Shown: piece after piece, positions 17,026-23,650 of the stretch | Layout of the letters: the number at the start of each line of letters is the position of its first letter | Position numbering within the stretch: the first letter of the stretch is position 1 | Source of the DNA: CAYXVF01 sp964468125 | Lineage (GTDB): Bacteria; Myxococcota; XYA12-FULL-58-9; CAYXVF01 | Reading direction: 5' to 3' | Assembly (NCBI GenBank): GCA_964468125.1 | Contig: CAYXVF010000051.1 | Coordinates: forward strand, 1 to 43,745 | Length of the DNA: 43,745 nt | The notes under the pieces: generated by a model | Told to the model about the DNA's origin: nothing | The model's input: the letters and a program-made list of their open reading frames with translations, nothing else | Database searches by the model: none | Made by a program: the position numbers and the translations under genes

Positions 17026-17552
17026 TGGCAGCGAAGAAGGCCGCGAAAAAGGCATCGCCCCGAAAGAAGGCGACGAAAAAGAAATCGGCCAAGAAGCAGA
17101 CCCAGAAGCGCTCGCGCAAGCCCGACCCGAAGCCTCGCGTTCCATGGTTCCCCTTGGGCCTCGCTGTGATCTGCACGGTGATTTGGGGACTCACCTCCCT
17201 GGATGTGGCGCACAGCGCGGGCTGGAAACCCGTTCGAGCCAAAGCTCTTTCGCACGGAACCATCACCACCAGCGGCCACGATCCTGGCGGCGAGACCGAT
17301 TGGGGCCGCGTGAGCACGAGCACCAACAGCTACACCGTCGTGTCCTATGAATTCGACGGCATCGCTTACGAGCAGAAGGTTCCCGGGCGCCTCGAGCTCG
17401 GCTCCATTACGGAAGGCGTGGTCGACCCGAGCGATCCCGGCCGATGGCGCTGGAGCGAAAACCAGAGCCGCTGGTGGATCATCGTGCTCGCGGGCCTAGG
17501 CGCGCTCTTTTTCTTCCGTCGAGCGGGTAAGAAATGGCCCTCGCGCGCTTGA
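17025..17552 (+). CDS. Lysine-rich-tailed two-TM membrane protein (DUF3592-like)
   Basis: 175 residues. The first 38 are built from AKKA/KKS repeats like histone H1 or AlgP tails and are probably cytoplasmic, able to bind nucleic acid or acidic phospholipid. A TM helix (WFPLGLAVICTVIWGL) leads to a beta-rich extracytoplasmic domain of about 90 residues containing YEFDGIAYEQKVPG and VDPSDPGRWRW, a pattern recalling DUF3592. A second TM helix (WWIIVLAGLGALFFF) ends in a basic tail. The ATG at 17025 shares one base with the previous stop (TGATG), showing co-translation with the CDP-alcohol transferase. The function is unknown and the DUF assignment is tentative. Confidence 0.75.
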   Translation: MAAKKAAKKASPRKKATKKKSAKKQTQKRSRKPDPKPRVPWFPLGLAVICTVIWGLTSLDVAHSAGWKPVRAKALSHGTITTSGHDPGGETDWGRVSTSTNSYTVVSYEFDGIAYEQKVPGRLELGSITEGVVDPSDPGRWRWSENQSRWWIIVLAGLGALFFFRRAGKKWPSRA

Positions 17553-17558
17553 GCGCGC
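17543..17558 (+). terminator. GC hairpin with the upstream stop codon in its loop
   Basis: GCGCGC, loop TTGA, GCGCGC: a perfect 6-bp stem with a tetraloop holding part of the TGA stop of the preceding gene. Only a short CTTT follows, so it is weak as an intrinsic terminator. It sits where the tightly overlapping first half of the cluster ends and a 49-base gap begins, so it may mark a transcript end or attenuate read-through. Confidence 0.3.
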
Positions 17559-17601
17559 CTTTGCGCTGGTCGACGGCTCTTTGACCTCGTACGCTCGCAC
17601 A

Positions 17602-18897
17602 ATGATGCGATCCATCGTGCTGCTCGCCCTGCTCGGGGTGGCCTGCGGCGAAGGCGAGCTCGACTACGCGGTCTGCGACGTGCGGGAGCCCAGCTGCATC
17701 GAATCGATCAGTGCCCTGGTCGCGAAGCGGCGCGCTTCGAGTGCGGTGGAAGTGCCGCCGGTCGAGTTCACCACCCGCGCCGAGCGCATCGCCGAGACCC
17801 GCATCGATGCGATCAGCCCCGAGCTCGAAGCGCGCTACGCCCGCTATCACCGAGGCTACGCCCCTTTTGGACTCTACCCCGAGGGCTACACGGTCTCCGA
17901 CCAAGTCAGCGATCTCGTCGGCAGCGTCCCTGCGTTCTACGACGGCTCGCGCAAGACCATCGTGATCGTCACGGACATCGGCACTCGGGACATGGAGCAG
18001 AGCTACCTGACGATGGTGCACGAAATGGTGCACGCCCAGCAGGACGCGGAGCTCGACCTCGGAGAGTTGAGCGAAACGCACGGGACCACCGCCGATCGGC
18101 GGCTCGGTCTGCGCGCGATCGTGGAGGGCGAGGCGATCACGTTCGAGCTCGACGCGGCGGTGACACTCGATGGCTTCACCGTGAACGAGATCGACTGGAG
18201 CTCCTATTTTGAGGACTGGCAACGGCTGACCCGCGAGCGCTACTCGGAGAGCGAGGTCCCCGACTTGATGACCTCGCGTCTGTTCCCCTATTCCTACGGC
18301 GGCGAGATGGTGTTCGATCGCTGGCTCGCCGAAGATCGGCCGGGCATAGACGCGCTGTTTCGTTCACCGCCGACGAGCACGCGTCAGGTGATGGCCTGGC
18401 CGGAGACCGAGCCACCCGGGGACCGATGGAACGGCGATGGCACGCTCAACCCCGAGGGCATTCCGGACCTCGGGCCCGATTGGGAGATCATCAACTGGGC
18501 CAACGACGGCCTTTGGCTCGTCTGGGCGATGATGGAGCGCCTTGGTGCAACGGCCCAGCCGGAGACCCTGTCCGCCCTGAGCTCGGATCTGCTCACGGTG
18601 CTCTACAATCCGACGGATGATTCGGTGCTGGCCGTGTGGCGGCTGCAATTCGACGAAGATGCATCCGTCGACGATCTTCGCGCCACGCTGACCACGTCAC
18701 TGAGCGGCGTGGAGGGATTCGTGCTCGATGACGGAGATGTGGTCTTGGTGGCCGGCGATGCGCCGGAGCGGGTCACGGCGGAAATCCGCTGGCGCTCGGT
18801 GACCGACGTGCGCGCCGAGATCGAGGACCAGGCGGCTCCGCGGGAAACGCGCGACATCGACCGACACCGCTGGCACGGGCACTTCAGAGGGCCCTGA
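17602..18897 (+). CDS. Putative zinc metalloprotease lipoprotein (HExxH)
   Basis: About 431 residues. A signal peptide ends at LLGVAC, a plausible lipobox with the cysteine near residue 15, so the protein is probably lipid-anchored. The zinc motif HEMVH is at about 140-144 within SYLTMVHEMVHAQQD. A glutamate in VEGEAITF at about 175-177 is a good third ligand, giving a gluzincin-like arrangement. The remainder (SYGGEMVFDRWLAEDRPG, INWANDGLWLVWAMMERLG) recalls uncharacterised myxobacterial HExxH proteins. The start is the ATG at 17602; the TTG at 17581 adds residues before the signal peptide. It lies between the two halves of the envelope cluster with about 50-base gaps on both sides, so it may be an inserted or independently controlled member. 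Confidence 0.75.
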   Translation: MMRSIVLLALLGVACGEGELDYAVCDVREPSCIESISALVAKRRASSAVEVPPVEFTTRAERIAETRIDAISPELEARYARYHRGYAPFGLYPEGYTVSDQVSDLVGSVPAFYDGSRKTIVIVTDIGTRDMEQSYLTMVHEMVHAQQDAELDLGELSETHGTTADRRLGLRAIVEGEAITFELDAAVTLDGFTVNEIDWSSYFEDWQRLTRERYSESEVPDLMTSRLFPYSYGGEMVFDRWLAEDRPGIDALFRSPPTSTRQVMAWPETEPPGDRWNGDGTLNPEGIPDLGPDWEIINWANDGLWLVWAMMERLGATAQPETLSALSSDLLTVLYNPTDDSVLAVWRLQFDEDASVDDLRATLTTSLSGVEGFVLDDGDVVLVAGDAPERVTAEIRWRSVTDVRAEIEDQAAPRETRDIDRHRWHGHFRGP

Positions 18898-18947
18898 AGG
18901 ACGGAGCTGCGCAACCCTGTTGCCGTGCACGGCGATAGGCTGGAATA

Positions 18948-19709
18948 GTGCGGCTCATGGCGACCCACCCGGCGATGGACAAGGAGCGTTTTCGCCGCAA
19001 ATACATGCTGCGCCTGGCGACGGCCCCCACGGTGTTTGGGCCGGTCATCGCGGGCTTGAGCGCGTTGGTCGCCGGCTGGAGTCTGGACATGCCGGGGGTC
19101 GTGCCCTTTCTGGGACTCGCCGCGGCGGTGGTGGGCTTTGGCACCTTCGCCACGAAGCTCATCGCCGGCGATGAGGCCCGCGCGAAAGAGGCATTGAACG
19201 AGCTCGAGCACGAGGTCGAAGAAGAGCGGGAACGCGAGCTCGACCGTCTCTCCCGCAGGCTCTCCTCGGACCGCGATCCGCGCGACGAGCGCCTCCTGAC
19301 CGATTTGCGCCAGCTGGCAAAGGAGTTCAAGCGCCCGGATTTCTGGCCAGCGGACCTCAGCTCAGCGTCCACCTTCGACCTGATGAACGGGGTCGAGACT
19401 CTATTTGCCGGATGTGTCGACTCCCTTGAGCGCCAGGTCAGATTGGTGGAAATTGCCGGAAACATGTCCACCACCGAGGCGGGCAAGCCGCTGTTGGACG
19501 AGCGCGAACGCATCCTGGACGAGGTCGGCGAATGCGTCACCCAGCTCGGGAAGATGTACTCGTCGATCCAGGGGTTGCGCGGTCACGGCCAGGAGAATGA
19601 GGAGCTGGCGCGGGTTCGTGACGAGCTCGACCGCAGCCTTCAGGTGGCAGCCCGAGTGCAAGAACGCATGCGGACTTGGGACCGGGAGCAAACCGCCGTT
19701 GGGAGCTGA
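18948..19709 (+). CDS. Two-TM protein with cytoplasmic helical domain (unknown function)
   Basis: About 253 residues. Two TM helices at about 25-70 (VFGPVIAGLSALVAGWSL; VVPFLGLAAAVVGFGTFA) are followed by a charged helical region rich in Glu and Arg (ALNELEHEVEEERERELD). A helical bundle then runs to the end (LMNGVETLFAGCVDSLERQ, LLDERERILDEVGECVTQ). The layout, two helices then a cytoplasmic bundle beside a PspA-like gene, resembles membrane partners of PspA-type or XpaC/TelA-type stress proteins, but no sequence motif proves this. The GTG at 18948 has a weak GGCTGGA ahead of it; the ATG at 18957 is equally possible. It ends 26 bases before the PspA-like start. Confidence 0.75.
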   Translation: MRLMATHPAMDKERFRRKYMLRLATAPTVFGPVIAGLSALVAGWSLDMPGVVPFLGLAAAVVGFGTFATKLIAGDEARAKEALNELEHEVEEERERELDRLSRRLSSDRDPRDERLLTDLRQLAKEFKRPDFWPADLSSASTFDLMNGVETLFAGCVDSLERQVRLVEIAGNMSTTEAGKPLLDERERILDEVGECVTQLGKMYSSIQGLRGHGQENEELARVRDELDRSLQVAARVQERMRTWDREQTAVGS

Positions 19710-19735
19710 GCGGGCGGCTTAGAAGGAGAAGCGAG

Positions 19736-20566
19736 ATGTTTAGGTCGATCGGACGGTATTTCAGGGCTCTAGGCTACTATATCACGGGGAACGTCGACCA
19801 GGCGCGCATGGCGCTGCAAACCGACCCCAACGTCATTCGCGCGACTTACGCAGAAATCGTGCGGGAGAAGAAGTCGCGGATTCAGGAGTACCGCAACGCT
19901 GTGGCCGGTCTCGTCACACAGGAAGAGAAGAAGAAGCACCAGATCGAGACGCTCACCAAAGAGGTCGAAAAGCTCGAAGCGTTGAAGATGGGTGCGCTCT
20001 CCAAGGCGAAGAAGGTCGCCGAAGCGCTCAAAAACGCCGGCAAGACCACCGAAGAGATTCACCACGACGAGGAGTATCTGAAGTGCCGCACCGCTTTTGC
20101 TGACTTCAGCTCCACTCTGACCGAGAAGCAGGCGCGCATCGAAGAGCTCGAGGCGGACATTGGCGACTACGGCGAGAAGATTAAGAAGCACAAGCTCCAG
20201 ATGCAGAGCCTCTTGCGCGACCTCGAGAAGGTAAAGGCGGAGGCCGACGAAGCGGTGGTGGACATGATCACCGCGAAGGAAGAGAAAGAGATCGCGGACA
20301 TGATCACCGGGATCTCGGAAGACGGCACGGCGCAGCAGCTCGCCGAAATGCGCGACCTGCGCTCAAAGGCAAAAGCGGAGGCACGCATCGCAACCGAGCT
20401 CGCCGGTACGGACACCCGAGCGCAGGAAGCGGAGTTTCTCGAGTATGCCCGAACGAGTGAGAGCTCGAGCGAGTTCGACGCTCTGATCGGACTCGCCGAA
20501 GAAGTCGACGACGGCAAGGGCGCGGCGCAGACCGAAGGTGGCGACAAAGAACAGCTGCCGCAGTGA
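19736..20566 (+). CDS. PspA/IM30 (bacterial ESCRT-III-like) family protein
   Basis: 276 residues, almost wholly alpha-helical and coiled-coil. The first 25 residues (MFRSIGRYFRALGYYITGNV) form an amphipathic segment like the membrane-binding helix of PspA/Vipp1. Long hairpin helices then run to about 245 with characteristic heptads (KKHQIETLTKEVEKLEALK), followed by an acidic disordered tail. PspA and Vipp1 assemble into rods and rings that bind and reshape membranes and share the ESCRT-III fold. Here the protein is about 50 residues longer than E. coli PspA. The ATG has a strong ribosome-binding site (AGAAGGAG, 6-7 bases ahead). No pspF, pspB or pspC is present; the neighbours are an ABC importer and an AAA+ ATPase. 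Confidence 0.8.
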   Translation: MFRSIGRYFRALGYYITGNVDQARMALQTDPNVIRATYAEIVREKKSRIQEYRNAVAGLVTQEEKKKHQIETLTKEVEKLEALKMGALSKAKKVAEALKNAGKTTEEIHHDEEYLKCRTAFADFSSTLTEKQARIEELEADIGDYGEKIKKHKLQMQSLLRDLEKVKAEADEAVVDMITAKEEKEIADMITGISEDGTAQQLAEMRDLRSKAKAEARIATELAGTDTRAQEAEFLEYARTSESSSEFDALIGLAEEVDDGKGAAQTEGGDKEQLPQ

Positions 20567-20608
20567 TCGAGTCTTCAATACATTCAACGTGAGGAAAGGG
20601 AGGGATCC

Positions 20609-21814
20609 GTGAAGATCCAAAAGAGATGGACCTTGGGAGCGATGGTTGCGGTCGGAATGGGAGTTGCGACCGCCATGGGACTCGTCGGCTGCGCCGGAGG
20701 CGAGCCGGCAGGCGGCGGTGAGACCCAACCGGCCGAAGACGGTGAAGCCGGCGAAGGTGGCGAGGAAGCACCACCGGCGGAAGAAGAGAAGAAGCCCGCG
20801 GGGCCCTTCACTCTCGCCTGGAGCGAGTACCCGAGCTGGTCCGCCTTCGACGTCGCGAGCTCAAAGGGCTACCTGAACGGCAAGGAAGGCGAGCTCGGCG
20901 AGTTCGAGAAGAAATTCAACGTCGACATCGTGCTCAAGGAAGCGGAATACGACGCGTGCTTGACGATGTACGGGTCCAATCAGGTCGATGCAGTCGCGAT
21001 CACGAACATGGACATCCTGGCGCCCTCCCTGGGCCGGACGTCTGTTGCGATCATGCCTACCTCCACCAGCTACGGTGCGGACGCGGTCATCGTCGACGCG
21101 AAGAAGGTAAAAGGCATCAAGCAGCTCAAGAAGTTCGAGACCAAGGGCCTCGACCTCTCGGTCTCGCAATACATGTTCGCTCGAAACCTCGAGCTGAAAA
21201 AGCAGGACCCAACGAAGTTCAAGTTCACCTCGATGGATCCAGGAGCCGCGGCGCTCGCGATGCAGCAAAAGGACAAGAAGACCGTCTCCATCGCGGTCTG
21301 GAACCCCTTCGTCATGTCGACGCTCGAAAAGCGCGGCAAGGCGGTGAAGGTCCTGTTTGATTCCACGAGCATTCCTGGCGAGATCATCGACATGATCGTG
21401 ATGGCCGAAGACTCGCTGAAGAAGGAAGGCGGCGCCGCAGCGGCACACGCGATCATCGCCGCGTTCTACAAACTCAACGAGGACATGGCCGATGAAGGAA
21501 AACGCGAGGATACGCTCAAGGCTATCGGCGAGAAGTTTGCCGATCTCTCAGCGGAGCAAATGGAAGAGGTGGTCAAGATGACCCGCTTCTACGGCACTGC
21601 CGACGCCGGGATTCAGGTGTTCGAGGATGGTGCCCTGCTCGACGGGGTCACTGATGCGAAGCTCTCGGAGGTCATGCCGCAAGTTGTGAAGTTCTCGAAG
21701 GACTACGGAATCGTCGAGAAAGAGCCCAATATCGCTTACGGAACCGACGGTGAAGCCAACCTTCGGTTCGATGCGACGTACATGAAGAACGTCAAGGAAG
21801 CGATGGCGGAGTAA
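20609..21814 (+). CDS. ABC importer substrate-binding lipoprotein, NitT/TauT class (urea-carboxylase-region type)
   Basis: 401 residues. The signal peptide ends at a lipobox, GLVGC, with the lipidated cysteine at residue 28. A glycine/glutamate/proline linker to about 64 follows, then the ligand-binding fold. Blocks such as FTLAWSEYPSWSAFDVA, VDAVAITNMDILAPSLG, VSQYMFARNLEL, VWNPFVMSTL and FDSTSIPGEIIDMIVMAE look, from memory of the family, like the receptor found beside urea (guanidine) carboxylase genes. No such enzyme is encoded in this window, so the ligand is open. The start is GTG at 20609 with GGGAGGG 5-6 bases before it. A strong hairpin separates it from the permease gene. Confidence 0.88.
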   Translation: MKIQKRWTLGAMVAVGMGVATAMGLVGCAGGEPAGGGETQPAEDGEAGEGGEEAPPAEEEKKPAGPFTLAWSEYPSWSAFDVASSKGYLNGKEGELGEFEKKFNVDIVLKEAEYDACLTMYGSNQVDAVAITNMDILAPSLGRTSVAIMPTSTSYGADAVIVDAKKVKGIKQLKKFETKGLDLSVSQYMFARNLELKKQDPTKFKFTSMDPGAAALAMQQKDKKTVSIAVWNPFVMSTLEKRGKAVKVLFDSTSIPGEIIDMIVMAEDSLKKEGGAAAAHAIIAAFYKLNEDMADEGKREDTLKAIGEKFADLSAEQMEEVVKMTRFYGTADAGIQVFEDGALLDGVTDAKLSEVMPQVVKFSKDYGIVEKEPNIAYGTDGEANLRFDATYMKNVKEAMAE

Positions 21815-21828
21815 GGCCCGTTGGTCAC

Positions 21829-21855
21829 GCCCTCCGGCTCCAGAAGCCGGAGGGC
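21829..21855 (+). promoter_or_regulatory. Intercistronic stem-loop after the receptor gene
   Basis: A perfect 11-bp stem (GCCCTCCGGCT paired with AGCCGGAGGGC) closes a 5-base loop. No T-run follows, so it is not a classical terminator. It lies in the 55-base gap between the stop of the binding-protein gene and the ATG of the permease gene. Such hairpins in importer operons protect the upstream message from 3' decay and dampen read-through, giving more receptor than permease. That role here is an inference from position. Confidence 0.6.
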
Positions 21856-21869
21856 ATCCGGCCCGTCTC

Positions 21870-22667
21870 ATGAAGCTCACCAACACTCAGCGTCTCGCCT
21901 TTCAGATCGGGTCTCTCGCTGTCCTGGTCGCGCTCTACTCGTTGCTGAGCTATCTGCAACACCTCGAAAACCCGAACGACACCACCATTCCGAGCTGGTC
22001 AGAGCTCGGCGAGGGACTGGTGAAGATCTTCGAGGTGAATGCGCGATCCGATGAGCGCTGGATCGTCGTCGACGCCATCGCGACCGCGGAGCGTTACTTC
22101 CTGGGCATGTTCGTGAGCATCGCCCTCGCCTTCATCCTCGGAGTGGGCATGGGGCGCTTCGAAGCGATGGAATCATTCTTCAGCGCCCCCCTTTCTCTCG
22201 CAGCCAAGGTGCCGCCAACCGCGGCACTGGCGGTCTTCTTCGTCATGGTAGGGACCGACCTCGAGATGTACGTGGCGATGATCACCTTCGGCGTCGCACC
22301 GACGCTCGCCCAGTCGATCTACCTCAACGTGCGGGACGTCCCGGTTCAGATCTTGAACAAGGCAGCGACCCTCGGTGCCTCCCCCTTCGAGATCATCTGG
22401 AACATCATCGTCAGACAGATTCTGCCGCAGTTCATCGACGCGATACGACTGCAGATCGGTCCGGCCATGGTCTACCTGATCGCCGCCGAGATGGTCTGCG
22501 CGGGAGAGGGATTTGGTTACCGAATCCGGATCCAATTCAAGAAACTCGACATGGACGTGGTCTATCCCTACCTGCTGATGCTCGCGCTCTTTGGTTTCTT
22601 CATGGACTGGCTCTTGCGGCGCCTGCAGGCCCGAGCCTGTCCGTGGTACGCGGGGATTCAAGACTGA
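21870..22667 (+). CDS. ABC importer permease, NitT/TauT (SsuC/TauC) class
   Basis: 265 residues with about six TM helices. The EAA loop that contacts the ATPase reads AATLGASPFEIIWNIIVRQI, with the conserved glycine. The membrane-spanning segments FLGMFVSIALAFILGVGMG and MVYLIAAEMVCAGEGFGY are typical of the class. It forms the channel of the importer with its neighbours: the receptor upstream (after the hairpin) and the ATPase downstream (2-base gap). The ATG at 21870 is the only reasonable start. Confidence 0.94.
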   Translation: MKLTNTQRLAFQIGSLAVLVALYSLLSYLQHLENPNDTTIPSWSELGEGLVKIFEVNARSDERWIVVDAIATAERYFLGMFVSIALAFILGVGMGRFEAMESFFSAPLSLAAKVPPTAALAVFFVMVGTDLEMYVAMITFGVAPTLAQSIYLNVRDVPVQILNKAATLGASPFEIIWNIIVRQILPQFIDAIRLQIGPAMVYLIAAEMVCAGEGFGYRIRIQFKKLDMDVVYPYLLMLALFGFFMDWLLRRLQARACPWYAGIQD

Positions 22668-22669
22668 CC

Positions 22670-23650
22670 ATGCGTGGCGGACAGCTAGCGACCGATAACG
22701 TCCTGAAGATCCAGAGCCTTCACCACTGGTTTGGGCCCAAGCTCGTCCTGCACGACATCAACATCGAGATCGCGCGCGGGCAGATCGTGTCGATCGTAGG
22801 GCCTTCGGGTTGCGGCAAGTCCACGCTGTTCCGGGCGATCATCGGTACCCATCCCCCTCGCCGTGGCGAGATCGTCGTGGTGCACCCCGACGGCTCCGAG
22901 GACCCGGTCCGCGGCCCCGGACGCGACCGCGGGATCGTGTACCAAAACTACGCGCTCTTCGATTTTCTCACCGTGCTGGAGAACGTGGCCGTCGGCTTGA
23001 TGCTCGATGAGACCACGCCCTTCGACCGGCTGTTTCGACGCGCGTGGTGGCGCGACCTGCGCAAGAAGCATCACGAAAAGGCCTTCGCGCTCTTGGAGCG
23101 GGTGGGACTCGCGTCGGCGGCGGAGCGATATCCCAACGAGCTCTCTGGAGGCATGCGTCAGCGGGTGGCGATCGCGCAGGCTCTCATCATGGAGCCCGAC
23201 GTGCTACTGCTCGACGAGCCGTTCGGTGCCCTAGACGAGGCGACCCGGGAGGACCTGCAGCGCTTGCTCTTGCAGCTCTACGCGGACAACGTCGAGGCGA
23301 TTCGGGAAGGACGCGCGCAGGACGCCCGAACGATCCTCATGGTCACCCACGAGCTGACCGAGGCGATTTTCGTCTCAGACCGAGTGATCGGCTTGTCGCA
23401 GTATTGGGACTGGCAGGCGGCAGGACACGAGGCGCCGCCGGGCGCGACGGTGGTCTACGACAAGGCCGCGCGGATCTACAATCCCGACGACGCCAAGCAG
23501 CACGAATACTTCGTCCGTCAGCGCGAGGAACTGCACCACGCGGTCTTCGACACGGAGAACCTGCAGCGGCATGATGAATTCGTGCACTTCTGGCACGATG
23601 TCTACGCTGGCACGCGTGTGGGCGTGCTCAACGACGGCGGGGAGAGCTGA
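22670..23650 (+). CDS. ABC importer ATPase with C-terminal extension
   Basis: 326 residues. Walker A GPSGCGKST is at 44-52, the Q-loop in VYQNYALF near 91-97, signature LSGGMRQR at 158-165, Walker B VLLLDEPFGALD around 178-189 and the switch histidine at 227 (VTHELTEA). After the catalytic core, about 85 residues (from SQYWDWQAAGHEAPPGAT to the end) form an extension that ordinary SsuB/TauB proteins lack. It contains KQHEYFVRQREELHHAVFD and FVHFWHDVYAGT. I recall a similar tail in ATPases of urea-carboxylase-linked importers. The ATG at 22670 is chosen over an upstream in-frame GTG inside the permease gene. Its TGA shares one base with the next ATG. Confidence 0.92.
   Translation: MRGGQLATDNVLKIQSLHHWFGPKLVLHDINIEIARGQIVSIVGPSGCGKSTLFRAIIGTHPPRRGEIVVVHPDGSEDPVRGPGRDRGIVYQNYALFDFLTVLENVAVGLMLDETTPFDRLFRRAWWRDLRKKHHEKAFALLERVGLASAAERYPNELSGGMRQRVAIAQALIMEPDVLLLDEPFGALDEATREDLQRLLLQLYADNVEAIREGRAQDARTILMVTHELTEAIFVSDRVIGLSQYWDWQAAGHEAPPGATVVYDKAARIYNPDDAKQHEYFVRQREELHHAVFDTENLQRHDEFVHFWHDVYAGTRVGVLNDGGES

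Noticed and set aside
18882..18899. CTTCAG...CTGAAG inverted repeat at the end of the protease gene
   Set aside because: Short stem, GC-rich loop, no T-run; it overlaps the stop codon and could be chance.
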